Source: Amycolatopsis tucumanensis (GTDB lineage: Bacteria; Actinomycetota; Actinomycetes; Mycobacteriales; Pseudonocardiaceae). Taken from it: 64,000 bases of DNA. Shown here one piece after another: positions 1 to 7,975 of this stretch (positions within the stretch are counted from its first letter, which is position 1; each line of letters begins with the position of its first letter). A program made the position numbers and the translations under genes. The notes below the pieces were generated by a model that ran no database searches, was not told where the DNA came from, and worked only from the letters and a program-made list of their open reading frames with translations. Location: contig NZ_JAKGSD010000028.1 of NCBI RefSeq assembly GCF_021654135.1, forward strand, positions 1 to 64,000, given 5' to 3'.

Positions 1-16
1 GCGACTAAAGATCGGC

Positions 17-141
17 TGTGGATCGGGGGCGGGGGAGGTCTGGTTGGGGTGGTCGCTTACTTTTCGTTGCCGGGCGGCGGTTTTTTTGCGCTGTTCACGC
101 CCGGTGCTGCCCTGTGGATAACCGCTGTGGATTGTGGATAA
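17..141. promoter_or_regulatory. DnaA-box-like cluster beside truA
   Basis: Two perfect TGTGGATAA sites (113-121 and 133-141; reverse complement TTATCCACA, the E. coli DnaA-box consensus) flank a one- or two-base variant at 126-134, and a fourth related site lies at 17-25. A seven-base T run lies near 81. No coding frame is convincing in bases 1-141. DnaA binding is inferred from motif identity only; no dnaA, dnaN or other origin gene is visible, so this is not evidence for oriC. Confidence 0.35.
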
Positions 142-978
142 CTAGCTGGCCTCGGAGGCCGCTCGCATGTTGCGGGTCTGTTCGGCCCGTGCCGCCAGTT
201 CCTCGTCGGCCGGGTAGTCCACGCCGATCAACGTCAGGCCGTGTGCTGGGGCCACGGCGCTGTCCCGCACTCCCCCACGCAACAGCTCAGTCGGCCACTC
301 GGTCGGGCGACGGCCGTCGCCCACCAGGAGCATCGCGCCGACCAGGCTGCGCACCATCGAGTGGCAGAACGCGTCAGCCGACACCTCAGCCTCGACGACA
401 TGCGAATCGATCCGGCGCCACGTGAACCGCTGGAGTTCGCGGATCGTCGTGCCGCCCTCGCGCTGCTTGCAGAACGCCGCGAAGTCCCGCAGGCCCAACA
501 GCGCCTCGGAAGCCTCGTTCATCGCCGTCAGCGACAGCGGGCGGCCCCAGGCGAGGGTGTCGAACCGGCGCAACGGATCAACGCCCCACGGCGCGTCCGA
601 GACCCGGTAACGGTAGTGCCTGCGGATCGCGGAGAACCTGGCGTCGAAACCGTCCGGCGCGACCCGGGCGTCCAGCACTCGCACGTCGCCCGGCAGGAAC
701 CGGTTCCAGCGGTGCCGCATGCGCTCAAGGTCGGGAATCCCCCGGTCATCCACCGCCAGCCGTCCGGCGGGCCCGGACAGCGGCACCACGTCCACGTGCA
801 CGACCTGCCCGGTCGCGTGCACCCCGGCGTCCGTGCGGCCGGCCACCACGACCGACTTCGGCACCGCGGCCCCGGGCGGCTGCTTCGCCAGCGCCTCCTC
901 CAGCAAGCCCTGCACCGTGCGGCGGCCGGGCTGGCGGGCCCACCCCGAGAACTGCGTGCCGTCGTAGCTGACGTCCAA
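142..978 (-). CDS. truA: tRNA pseudouridine synthase A
   Basis: Converts uridines 38-40 of the tRNA anticodon arm to pseudouridine in the cytoplasm. The 278-residue product has the N-terminal MDVSYDGTQFSGWARQPG block, the catalytic-Asp motif VAGRTDAGVHATGQV near residues 46-60, and FCHSMVRSLVGAML near residue 205, all typical of TruA. The start is uncertain: I use TTG at 978, because the frame stays open upstream (residues VRLRL) with no ATG or GTG before the hairpin at 990-1024. It lies downstream of rplQ, as in many actinobacteria, but the hairpin suggests at least partial transcriptional separation. Confidence 0.93.
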   Translation of the reverse strand: MDVSYDGTQFSGWARQPGRRTVQGLLEEALAKQPPGAAVPKSVVVAGRTDAGVHATGQVVHVDVVPLSGPAGRLAVDDRGIPDLERMRHRWNRFLPGDVRVLDARVAPDGFDARFSAIRRHYRYRVSDAPWGVDPLRRFDTLAWGRPLSLTAMNEASEALLGLRDFAAFCKQREGGTTIRELQRFTWRRIDSHVVEAEVSADAFCHSMVRSLVGAMLLVGDGRRPTEWPTELLRGGVRDSAVAPAHGLTLIGVDYPADEELAARAEQTRNMRAASEAS

Positions 979-989
979 GCGCAGACGAA

Positions 990-1024
990 CGAGCCCGCCC
1001 TCCCCGGAGGGAGCAGCGGGCTCG
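990..1024 (-). terminator. Hairpin between rplQ and truA
   Basis: Outer arms CGAGCCCGC (990-998) and GCGGGCTCG (1016-1024) pair perfectly, and an inner CTCCC/GGGAG pairing extends the stem. The element lies 20 bases after the rplQ stop and just before truA. There is no U tract after it on the minus strand, so it may attenuate or stabilise the 3' end rather than terminate fully. Confidence 0.6.
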
Positions 1025-1043
1025 TCGCGTGAAACTTCTGCCG

Positions 1044-1625
1044 TCAGGACTCGTCCTTCTTGGCGTCGTCCTTGGCCTCGGCAGCAGCGTCGTCGGCACC
1101 TTCGGCCGGCTCGGCGGTCGCCTCGGTGGTGGCCGACTCGGGCGCCTCAGCGTCCTGGTCGGTCGCCTCAGCGGCCTTGGTCTCCTCGGCCTCGGTCGCG
1201 GCGGGAGCGGCAGCCTCATCCTTCGCGAACTTGGTCTTCCGCGCCTTCTCCGCCTCCGAGGTGACGGTCTTCTCGGACACCAGCTCGATGACCGCCATCG
1301 GGGCGTTGTCGCCCTTGCGCGGCAGCGTCTTGGTGATCCGGGTGTAACCGCCGTTGCGGTCCGCGAAGAACGGGCCGATCTCGGCGAGCAGCTTGTGAAC
1401 CACGTCCTTGTCGCGGATCACGCGCTGGATCTGACGCCGGTTGTGCAGGTCGCCGCGCTTCGCCTTGGTGATCAGCTTCTCGGCGAGCGGCCGCATCCGG
1501 CGGGCCTTGGCCTCGGTCGTGGTGATCTTGCCGTGCTCGAACAGCGACGTGGCGAGGTTCGCCATCATCAGCCGCTCGTGGGCCGCGGATCCACCGAGAC
1601 GGGGGCCCTTCGTGGGGGTGGGCAT
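1044..1625 (-). CDS. rplQ: 50S ribosomal protein L17 with long acidic tail
   Basis: Large-subunit protein near the exit tunnel. Residues 1-120 match L17 (MPTPTKGPRLGGSAAHERLMM at the start, then NRRQIQRVIRDKDVVHKLL). After about residue 125 there is a tail of some 65 residues made almost only of Ala, Glu, Asp, Thr and Lys, taking the protein to 193 residues against roughly 120-130 for a bare L17. Such tails occur in actinobacterial L17 but vary in length. It is the last ribosomal gene of the alpha operon, 79 bases after rpoA, and is followed by a hairpin. Confidence 0.97.
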   Translation of the reverse strand: MPTPTKGPRLGGSAAHERLMMANLATSLFEHGKITTTEAKARRMRPLAEKLITKAKRGDLHNRRQIQRVIRDKDVVHKLLAEIGPFFADRNGGYTRITKTLPRKGDNAPMAVIELVSEKTVTSEAEKARKTKFAKDEAAAPAATEAEETKAAEATDQDAEAPESATTEATAEPAEGADDAAAEAKDDAKKDES

Positions 1626-1704
1626 TGCTTCTCCTCGTAAATCCGGCCGCTTTCAGGCCGGCGCCCGCCCCGCACGAATCACTCGGCGAGGCGGGCCGCC
1701 GTCC

Positions 1705-2772
1705 TTACAGCTGCTCCGTCTCTGCGTAGTCCTGGCCGTCGTCGTGGCCGTTGTCCGACAGACCGCCGACACCCTCGGCGGACCAGCTCTCGCCGCCCTC
1801 GTAGGAGGCAGCAGCCGCGGTCGGGTCGAACCCGGGCGGGCTGTCCTTCAGCGACAGGCCGAGGCCGACGAGCTTCATCTTGACCTCGTCGATCGACTTC
1901 GCGCCGAAGTTGCGGATGTCGAGCAGGTCGGCCTCGCTGCGCGAGACCAGTTCGCCGACCGTGTGGATGCCCTCGCGCTTGAGGCAGTTGTACGACCGGA
2001 CCGTGAGGTCCAGGTCCTCGATCGGCATCGCGTAGGCGGCGATGGTGTCCGCCTCCTGCGGCGACGGGCCGATCTCGATGCCCTCGGCGTCGACGTTGAG
2101 CTCCCGGGCCAGGCCGAACAGCTCGACCAGCGTCTTACCGGCCGACGCGACGGCGTCGCGCGGGGTGATCGACGGCTTGGTCTCGACGTCCAGGATCAGC
2201 TTGTCGAAGTCGGTGCGCTGCTCGACACGGGTCGCCTCGACCTTGTAGGTGACCTTCAGCACCGGCGAGTAGATCGAGTCGACCGGGATCCGGCCGATCT
2301 CGGCACCAGCCTGCTTGTTCTGCTGAGCGGGCACGTAACCGCGGCCGCGCTCGACGACCAGTTCGATCTCCAGCTTGCCCTTGCCGTTCAGCGAGGCGAT
2401 GTGCAGATCCTGGTTGTGCACGGTGACACCGGCCGGCGGAACGATGTCGGCCGCGGTGACCTCACCCGGGCCCTGCTTGCGCAGGTACATGGTGACGGGC
2501 TCGTCCTCCTCGGACGACACGACCAGTTCCTTGAGGTTCAGGATGATGTCGGTGACGTCTTCCTTCACCCCGGGGACGGTGGTGAACTCGTGCAGCACAC
2601 CGTCGATGCGGATGCTGGTGACCGCCGCGCCCGGGATGGACGACAGCAGCGTGCGCCGCAGCGAGTTGCCGAGCGTGTACCCGAAGCCGGGCTCCAGCGG
2701 CTCGATGGTGAACCGGGACCGGGTCTCGTTGATCGGCTCTTCGCCGAGGGCCGGTCGCTGGGAAATCAGCAC
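1705..2772 (-). CDS. rpoA: RNA polymerase alpha subunit
   Basis: Alpha dimerises to nucleate assembly of RNA polymerase, and its C-terminal domain contacts UP elements and activators. The 355-residue product has the N-terminal dimerisation domain (FGYTLGNSLRRTLLSSIPG near 30-48) and the C-terminal domain (NCLKREGIHTVGELVSRSEADLL near 260-282), followed by a short acidic and Gly-rich end. It lies in the usual place between rpsD and rplQ in the alpha operon. ATG start at 2772 gives the standard actinobacterial N-terminus MLISQRPAL. No anomaly seen. Confidence 0.98.
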   Translation of the reverse strand: MLISQRPALGEEPINETRSRFTIEPLEPGFGYTLGNSLRRTLLSSIPGAAVTSIRIDGVLHEFTTVPGVKEDVTDIILNLKELVVSSEEDEPVTMYLRKQGPGEVTAADIVPPAGVTVHNQDLHIASLNGKGKLEIELVVERGRGYVPAQQNKQAGAEIGRIPVDSIYSPVLKVTYKVEATRVEQRTDFDKLILDVETKPSITPRDAVASAGKTLVELFGLARELNVDAEGIEIGPSPQEADTIAAYAMPIEDLDLTVRSYNCLKREGIHTVGELVSRSEADLLDIRNFGAKSIDEVKMKLVGLGLSLKDSPPGFDPTAAAASYEGGESWSAEGVGGLSDNGHDDGQDYAETEQL

Positions 2773-2863
2773 TTTCTTCTCTTCCTTTCCTGCCGGCGCC
2801 CGCCATATGACGCCGAAAGGGATGGCGGAGCGGCGACGCGCGGGTGCGCGCCGCCGCGGCCGA

Positions 2864-3469
2864 TCACTTCGAGTAGTACTCGACGATCAGCTGTTCCTGG
2901 ACCGGAACGTCGATCTGCGCCCGCTCGGGGAGCTGGTGCACCAGGATGCGCAGGTTGGACTGCACGACCTGCAGCCAGCCGGGGATCGGCCGGTCGCCGA
3001 ACGACTCCTTGGCGGCCACGAAGGGCAGCATCTGGAGCGACTTCGGCCGCACGTCGATGATGTCGAACTTCTCGACCTGGTAGCTGGGGATCGTCACCTT
3101 CACGCCGTTGACGGTGAAGTGACCGTGCGCCACCAGCTGACGCGCCTGACGGCGGGTACGGGCCAGGCCGGCGCGGTACACGACGTTGTCGAGGCGCGAC
3201 TCGAGGATCTGCAGCAGGTTCTCACCGGTCTTGCCGGGGCGCCGCGCGGCCTCCTTGTAGTAGCGGCTGAACTGCCGCTCGAGGACGCCGTACGTGTAGC
3301 GAGCCTTCTGCTTCTCCTGCAGCTGGAGCAGGTACTCGGACTCCTTGACCCGGCCGCGGCCGTGCTGGCCGGGCGGGTACGGGCGGCGCTCGAAAGCCTG
3401 GTCGCCGCCGACGAGGTCAACCTTGAGGCGCCGCGAGATGCGAGTCGCGGGGCCGGTGTAGCGAGCCAT
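2864..3469 (-). CDS. rpsD: 30S ribosomal protein S4
   Basis: Primary 16S rRNA-binding protein of the small subunit, also a translational regulator of the alpha operon in E. coli. The 201-residue product has the S4 RNA-binding fold (ESRLDNVVYRAGLARTRRQARQLVAHGHFTVNG near 89-121). The N-terminus MARYTGPATRISRRL lacks the four zinc-binding cysteines of C+ S4 proteins, so this is the zinc-free form common in actinobacteria. It follows rpsK by 23 bases and precedes rpoA by 91. Confidence 0.98.
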   Translation of the reverse strand: MARYTGPATRISRRLKVDLVGGDQAFERRPYPPGQHGRGRVKESEYLLQLQEKQKARYTYGVLERQFSRYYKEAARRPGKTGENLLQILESRLDNVVYRAGLARTRRQARQLVAHGHFTVNGVKVTIPSYQVEKFDIIDVRPKSLQMLPFVAAKESFGDRPIPGWLQVVQSNLRILVHQLPERAQIDVPVQEQLIVEYYSK

Positions 3470-3492
3470 CTGTTGTTACTCCTCCCCGTTCC

Positions 3493-3894
3493 TCAGACCC
3501 GGCGCCGCTTGGGCGGGCGGCAGCCGTTGTGAGGCTGCGGGGTCACGTCCTGGATGGTGCCGACCTCGAGACCGGCGGCCTGCAGCGAACGGATCGCCGT
3601 CTCCCGGCCGGAACCCGGGCCCTTGACGAACACGTCGACCTTCTTCATCCCGTGCTCCGCGGCCTTGCGGGCCGCGTTCTCGGCCGCCATCTGCGCGGCG
3701 AACGGGGTGGACTTGCGGGAGCCCTTGAAACCGACGTGGCCGGAGGAGGCCCACGAGATGACCGCACCGTTCGGGTCGGTGATCGACACGATGGTGTTGT
3801 TGAAGGTGCTCTTGATGTGAGCGTGGCCGTGGGCCACGTTCTTCTTTTCCTTCCGCCGGACCTTCTTGGCCCCGGCGCGAGCCTTGGGTGGCAT
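3493..3894 (-). CDS. rpsK: 30S ribosomal protein S11
   Basis: Platform protein of the small subunit near the mRNA exit. The 133-residue product begins MPPKARAGAKKVRRKEKKNV and contains KSTFNNTIVSITDPNGAVISW, GFKGSRKSTPFAAQ and the C-terminal HNGCRPPKRRRV, all diagnostic. The start is ATG at 3894, with AGGAG about ten bases upstream; the longer in-frame extension to 3975 has no S11 similarity. The ribosome-binding site lies within the 19-base gap after the small frame at 3914-4120, suggesting tight coupling. Confidence 0.98.
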   Translation of the reverse strand: MPPKARAGAKKVRRKEKKNVAHGHAHIKSTFNNTIVSITDPNGAVISWASSGHVGFKGSRKSTPFAAQMAAENAARKAAEHGMKKVDVFVKGPGSGRETAIRSLQAAGLEVGTIQDVTPQPHNGCRPPKRRRV

Positions 3895-3913
3895 GTTGGG
3901 TGGTTTCTCCTGC

Positions 3914-4120
3914 CTAGCGCGAGTTCTCGGTCTGTGCGGCGGCAGCGGCGGCCTCGCGGGCCTCCTGCTGGCCACGCCGGATCAGCGAACCGGCGTCGGT
4001 GTAGAGCTGGCGAAGCGCCATCGGGCGGGCATACAGGGCCTTCGGCGAAACGCACGAATTGTTGCGGCGGCGCACCTGCCCGGCGCCGATCCGCACGACC
4101 TTCTTGCCCTGGACGCTCAC
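3914..4120 (-). CDS. Uncharacterised 68-residue frame between rpsM and rpsK
   Basis: A GTG start at 4120 overlaps the TGA of rpsM (GTGA, three shared bases), and the frame ends with TAG 19 bases before rpsK, leaving just room for the rpsK ribosome-binding site. The product begins MSVQGKKVVRIGAGQVRRRN and ends in an Ala/Glu-rich stretch; it contains one Cys and is basic in its first half. By my hand count about 87% of codons end in G or C and about 56% have G or C at position 2, the pattern of real genes here. I recognise no family. It could be a small ribosome-associated protein, or a chance open frame in a leader between rpsM and rpsK. Confidence 0.5.
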   Translation of the reverse strand: MSVQGKKVVRIGAGQVRRRNNSCVSPKALYARPMALRQLYTDAGSLIRRGQQEAREAAAAAAQTENSR

Positions 4121-4497
4121 TTCTTGCCAGCCTTCTTCTTGCCGGCGACCGTCTTCTTCGGACCCTTGCGGGTGCGGGCGTTGGTCTTGGTCCGCTGACC
4201 GCGGACGGGCAGACCGCGGCGCCACCGCAGGCCCTCGTAGCAGCCGATCTCGATCTTGCGACGGATGTCGGCCTGCACCTCGCGGCGGAGGTCACCCTCG
4301 ACCTTGAAGTTCTCTTCGATGTGGTCGCGCAGCTTGACGAGGTCGTCGTCGGTCAGGTCGCGGACCCGGGTGTCCGGGTTCAGCGACGTGGCCGCGATGA
4401 GCTCCTTCGAGCGCGTACGACCGATGCCGTAGATGTAGGTCAGCGCGATCTCCAACCGCTTCTCGCGGGGGAGGTCTACGCCGGCGAGTCGTGCCAT
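4117..4497 (-). CDS. rpsM: 30S ribosomal protein S13
   Basis: Head protein of the small subunit contacting P-site tRNA and the large subunit. The 126-residue product starts MARLAGVDLPREKRLEIALT and has the helix-two-turn-helix region (YIYGIGRTRSKELI) and the C-terminal RGLPVRGQRTKTNARTRKGPKK. ATG at 4497 gives the family N-terminus; upstream codons to 4569 do not match S13. It overlaps the following small frame by three bases and follows rpmJ after a 204-base gap holding a hairpin. Confidence 0.98.
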   Translation of the reverse strand: MARLAGVDLPREKRLEIALTYIYGIGRTRSKELIAATSLNPDTRVRDLTDDDLVKLRDHIEENFKVEGDLRREVQADIRRKIEIGCYEGLRWRRGLPVRGQRTKTNARTRKGPKKTVAGKKKAGKK

Positions 4498-4627
4498 GGC
4501 GCTTGATGCTCCTTCTGCTGTTCGTCGCTCCAGGTGTGCTCCCCGCCCGGTTCCGGGACCGACTCGCATGTCGTCCGGAGCACTTGCGTGTCCGGTGTCC
4601 CGGCCCCGGCCTGGAGTCCGGGGGTCG

Positions 4628-4647
4628 GCCGGGCCGTGTGGCCCGGC
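4628..4647 (-). other. Hairpin between rpmJ and rpsM
   Basis: GCCGGGCC (4628-4635) and GGCCCGGC (4640-4647) form an eight-pair stem with loop GTGT, in the unusually long gap between rpmJ and rpsM. No U tract follows on the minus strand, so an RNA-processing or attenuation role is possible but unproven. Confidence 0.4.
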
Positions 4648-4701
4648 AGGTGCGGGGAGGTCATACAGCTGTCCGTCCGCTCTGCGTGGTGCAGGCGGTG
4701 A

Positions 4702-4815
4702 TCAGCCCTGCCGCTGCTTGTGCCGCAGGTTCTCGCAGATCACCATGATCCGGCCGTGGCGGCGGATCACCTTGCACTTGTCGCAGATCTTCTTGACGCT
4801 CGGCTGGACCTTCAC
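4702..4815 (-). CDS. rpmJ: 50S ribosomal protein L36 (zinc form)
   Basis: Small large-subunit protein, 37 residues, starting with GTG at 4815 (MKVQPSVKKICDKCKVIRRHG). The CxxC pair at residues 11 and 14, Cys27 and His32 form the zinc site of the C+ type. It follows infA by 32 bases, as in most actinobacteria. A zinc-free paralogue elsewhere in the genome would be expected from what is known of actinobacterial Zur regulons, but that cannot be tested here. Confidence 0.97.
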   Translation of the reverse strand: MKVQPSVKKICDKCKVIRRHGRIMVICENLRHKQRQG

Positions 4816-4847
4816 GTCTCCTGCTTCCTTATGCGTTGCTCACCGCG

Positions 4848-5069
4848 TCACTTGTAGCGGTAGACGATCCGCCCACGAGACAGGTCGTACGGCGACAGCT
4901 CGACGACAACCCGGTCTTCCGGGAGGATGCGGATGTAGTGCTGCCGCATCTTGCCGCTGATGTGTGCCAGGACCTTGTGACCGTTCTCCAACTCGACTCG
5001 GAACATCGCGTTGGGGAGTGGCTCGATGACCCGACCTTCGACCTCGATGGCCCCGTCTTTCTTAGCCAT
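4848..5069 (-). CDS. infA: Translation initiation factor IF-1
   Basis: Binds the A site of the 30S subunit and aids initiation with IF-2 and IF-3. The 73-residue product MAKKDGAIEVEGRVIEPLPN...GRIVYRYK is a complete OB-fold IF-1. ATG at 5069 has GGAGG five bases upstream (GCGGAGGAC). It heads the infA-rpmJ-rpsM-rpsK-rpsD-rpoA-rplQ transcription unit and is separated from map by 238 bases, which probably hold the promoter. Confidence 0.98.
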   Translation of the reverse strand: MAKKDGAIEVEGRVIEPLPNAMFRVELENGHKVLAHISGKMRQHYIRILPEDRVVVELSPYDLSRGRIVYRYK

Positions 5070-5307
5070 GTCCTCCGCGTTTCGTGACTTGGTAGAGCAC
5101 CGAATTGGCAACTCTTGCGTTCGGCGGACACGCCGCACCGACCCCAAGGACCCGAGCATTGACGAGCGCGTTGGAACCGGCGTGATGAGTACGCCAGCTA
5201 GATAGTGTACGCAGCCTGTGTCGCACCTCGCGAGGCGGGGTGATGTGTGGTAGGCAACGTCACTCCGACGATACCCCAAGTCACACCGGAAGCGGTGAAC
5301 CCGCAGG
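5070..5307 (-). promoter_or_regulatory. Upstream region of infA with candidate -10
   Basis: Non-coding gap between map and infA. On the minus strand TACACT at 5209-5204 is a plausible sigma-A -10 element; I see no good -35 at standard spacing. CCTCGCGAGG (5227-5236), a perfect ten-base palindrome, lies just upstream of the -10 and could be an operator or part of a map 3' hairpin. Confidence 0.35.
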
Positions 5308-6120
5308 TCAGGAGCCTTCGGGCAGGGTCAGGACGCGGGGGCCGTCCTCGGTGATGGCGACGGTGTGCTCCCAGTGGGCGGCACGCGAGCCGTCCGCGGT
5401 CACCACGGTCCAGCCGTCCTCGAGCTCGACTGTCTCGGCGCTGCCGCCGGTCAGCATCGGCTCGATGGCCAGCGCCATGCCGGGCTTGAGCTTCGGCCCC
5501 TTGCCGGGCTTGCCGACGTTGGGCAGGAACGGCTCCATGTGCATCTCGGTGCCGATGCCGTGCCCGCCGTACTCGACGATCTGGCCGTAGGAGGTGCCGT
5601 CGGCCGCCGAGGACGTCTCGGCGGAGGACTGCACGGCGTGCGAGATGTCGGTCAGCCGGGCGCCGGGCACCGCGGCCTCGATGCCGGCGAGCATCGCGGC
5701 GCGGGTGGCGGCCGACAACGCCTGGTCGGCGGCCGAAACCGCGCCGATGGCGAGGGTGACGGCGGAGTCGCCGTGCCAGCCGTCGAGGATGGCGCCGCAG
5801 TCCACGGACAGCAGGTCGCCCTCGGCCAGCACCGTCGTCTTCGCCGGGATGCCGTGGACGACCTGCTCGTTCACCGACGCGCAGATCGAGGCCGGGAAGC
5901 CGTGGTAGCCCTTGAACGAGGGCACCGCGCCGGCCGCGCGGATGGTCTGCTCGGCGATCTCGTCGAGGTCACCGGTGCTGACGCCGGGCTTGGCGGCCTC
6001 GGCGACGGCCGCGAGGGTGCGGGCCACCACGATGCCGGCGGCCCGCATCGCGTCCAGCTCGCCGGGCGTCTTGATCTCGATGCCGCGGTGGCGGCGGAGC
6101 ACGGAAGGCACCAGGTTCAC
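5308..6120 (-). CDS. map: Type I methionine aminopeptidase
   Basis: Removes the N-terminal Met of nascent proteins after deformylation, using two divalent metal ions. The 270-residue product has the pita-bread fold signatures: GYHGFPASICASVNEQVVHGIP near 71-92, the metal ligands in LSVDCGAILDGWHGDSAVT near 103-121, EYGGHGIGTEMHMEP near 190 and LAIEPMLT near 221. The GTG start at 6120 overlaps the adk stop (GTGA), so the two are translationally coupled in secY-adk-map. The next gene, infA, has its own upstream region. Confidence 0.97.
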   Translation of the reverse strand: MNLVPSVLRRHRGIEIKTPGELDAMRAAGIVVARTLAAVAEAAKPGVSTGDLDEIAEQTIRAAGAVPSFKGYHGFPASICASVNEQVVHGIPAKTTVLAEGDLLSVDCGAILDGWHGDSAVTLAIGAVSAADQALSAATRAAMLAGIEAAVPGARLTDISHAVQSSAETSSAADGTSYGQIVEYGGHGIGTEMHMEPFLPNVGKPGKGPKLKPGMALAIEPMLTGGSAETVELEDGWTVVTADGSRAAHWEHTVAITEDGPRVLTLPEGS

Positions 6121-6671
6121 GCGCGCGCGTCGAGAGCGTTCACGATCCGCGAGGAGACCTCGTCGACCTCGCCGACGCCGTCCACCTTGACCAGGATGTC
6201 GCGGTAGTAGTCCAGCAGCGGGGCGGTCTCCGACTGGTAGACCTGCTGCCTGCGGCGGATGACCTCTTCGGTGTCGTCCGTGCGGCCGCGGCCCAGCAGG
6301 CGCTCGACCAGGACGTCCTCCGGCACGTCGAGCTGGATGACCGCGTCGAGCGCGCTGTCCGACTCGGCCAGCATCTCGCCGAGGACCTCGGCCTGCTTGG
6401 TGTTGCGCGGGAACCCGTCCAGCAGGAAGCCGGCCTTGGTGTCGGACTCGGCAAGGCGCTCGCGGACCATCTCGTTGGTGACGCTGTCCGGGACCAGCTC
6501 GCCCGAGTCGAGGTAGCGCTTCGCCTCCTCGCCCAGCGGCGTCTGCTCCGCCACGTGAGCGCGGAAGAGGTCACCCGTGGAGATGTGCGGGATGGAGAGC
6601 CGCTGCGACAGCGCTACCGCCTGAGTTCCCTTCCCTGCTCCGGGCGGGCCGACAAGAACCAGGCGCGTCAT
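6117..6671 (-). CDS. adk: Adenylate kinase
   Basis: Interconverts ATP plus AMP and two ADP. The 184-residue product starts MTRLVLVGPPGAGKGTQAVAL with the P-loop at 8-15, and has the AMP-binding ISTGDLFRAHV and the DGFPRNTKQAEVL segment near 84-96. It is the short form without an extended LID insertion, as in other actinobacteria. The ATG at 6671 overlaps the secY stop (ATGA) and the TGA overlaps the map start, giving a fully coupled three-gene unit. Confidence 0.97.
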   Translation of the reverse strand: MTRLVLVGPPGAGKGTQAVALSQRLSIPHISTGDLFRAHVAEQTPLGEEAKRYLDSGELVPDSVTNEMVRERLAESDTKAGFLLDGFPRNTKQAEVLGEMLAESDSALDAVIQLDVPEDVLVERLLGRGRTDDTEEVIRRRQQVYQSETAPLLDYYRDILVKVDGVGEVDEVSSRIVNALDARA

Positions 6672-7975
6672 CGCAAGAACCCTTCGTAATTCCGCTGCAT
6701 CAGCTGGCTTTCGATCTGCTTCACCGTGTCGAGGCCGACGCCGACCATGATCAGCACGGCGGTGCCGCCGAACGGGAAGTTCTGGTTGTTGCCCTCCTGC
6801 GTGATGGACAGGAAGAAGTTCGGGAGGATCGCGATGATGCCGAGGTAGAGCGAGCCGGGGAAGGTGATCCGGCCCAGGACGAAGCTCAGGTACTCGGCGG
6901 TCGGCCGACCGGGGCGGATGCCCGGGATGAAGCCGCCGAACTTCTTCATCTCCTCCGCGCGCTCATCCACGTTGAACGTGATGGTGATGTAGAAGTACGT
7001 GAAGAAGATGATCAGCGCGAAGTACAGCAGGATGTGCACCCAGCTGGACTGGTTGACCACGTAGGTCTGCAGGAACGCCTGCCAGCCGGAGCCGCTGGTC
7101 GGGTCGCCGAACAGACGGCTGATCAGGTCCGGCAGGTACAGCAGCGACGAAGCGAAGATGACCGGGATGACACCGGCCTGGTTCACCTTGATCGGCAGGT
7201 AGGTCGACGTGCCGCCGTACATCCGGCGGCCGATCATCCGCTTGGCGTACTGCACCGGGATCCGGCGCTGGCCCTGCTCGACGAAGATGACGCTGGCGAT
7301 GATCACCAGGCCGAAGAGGCACACCAGCGCGAAGACGAGACCGCCCTGGTTGTTCAGGATGTTCATGCCCTCAGCCGGGATGCGGGCCGCGATGTTCAGG
7401 AAGATCAGCACGGACATGCCGTTGCCGACGCCGCGCTCGGTGATGAGCTCGCCCAGCCACATCATGACCGCGGTGCCCGCCGTCATGGTGATGACGATCA
7501 GCGCCAGCGAGAAGATGCTGTTGTCCGGGATGATCGACTGCGCGCAGTCCGGGAACAGCTGGCCGCGGTCGGCGAGCGCCACCACACCGGTCGCCTGCAG
7601 GATCGCCAGCGCGATCGTCAGGTACCGGGTGTACTGCGTGAGCTTGCCCTGGCCGGCCTGGCCTTCCTTCTTCAGCTCCTCGAACCGCGGGATGACGACG
7701 GTGAGCAGCTGGATGATGATGCTGGCCGTGATGTACGGCATGATGCCGGTCGAGAAGATCGACAGCTGCAGGAGCGCCCCGCCGCTGAACAGGTTCAGCA
7801 GGGAGTAGATGCCGGACTGGTCGGCACCGGCCTGGCATGCCTGCACATTGGGATAGGAGACCCCGGGCGCCGGGGTGACCGCACCGATCCGGTACACGGC
7901 CACGATCAACAGCGTGAACAGGATCTTCTTGCGCAGGTCCGGCGTGGCGAGAGCCGAGCGAAAGGCGCTGAGCAC
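6668..7975 (-). CDS. secY: Preprotein translocase subunit SecY
   Basis: Forms the protein-conducting channel of the Sec translocon in the cytoplasmic membrane with SecE and SecG. The 435-residue product starts MLSAFRSALATPDLRKKILF and shows ten hydrophobic segments, the plug region after segment one, and the C-terminal loops carrying FGGFIPGIRPGRPTAEYL. The start is GTG at 7975, preceded by GAGGAGG; the longer frame to 8086 lacks SecY similarity. In many bacteria secY follows rplO directly; here about 2 kb with two other genes intervenes. Confidence 0.97.
   Translation of the reverse strand: MLSAFRSALATPDLRKKILFTLLIVAVYRIGAVTPAPGVSYPNVQACQAGADQSGIYSLLNLFSGGALLQLSIFSTGIMPYITASIIIQLLTVVIPRFEELKKEGQAGQGKLTQYTRYLTIALAILQATGVVALADRGQLFPDCAQSIIPDNSIFSLALIVITMTAGTAVMMWLGELITERGVGNGMSVLIFLNIAARIPAEGMNILNNQGGLVFALVCLFGLVIIASVIFVEQGQRRIPVQYAKRMIGRRMYGGTSTYLPIKVNQAGVIPVIFASSLLYLPDLISRLFGDPTSGSGWQAFLQTYVVNQSSWVHILLYFALIIFFTYFYITITFNVDERAEEMKKFGGFIPGIRPGRPTAEYLSFVLGRITFPGSLYLGIIAILPNFFLSITQEGNNQNFPFGGTAVLIMVGVGLDTVKQIESQLMQRNYEGFLR

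Noticed and set aside
61..90. GC stem followed by seven T near base 81, as a plus-strand terminator
   Set aside because: The stem is only about four pairs and no plus-strand gene is seen to its left, so there is no support.
4491..4960. Plus-strand frames opposite rpmJ and infA
   Set aside because: They overlap rpmJ and infA on the other strand and show no codon bias, ribosome-binding site or homology.
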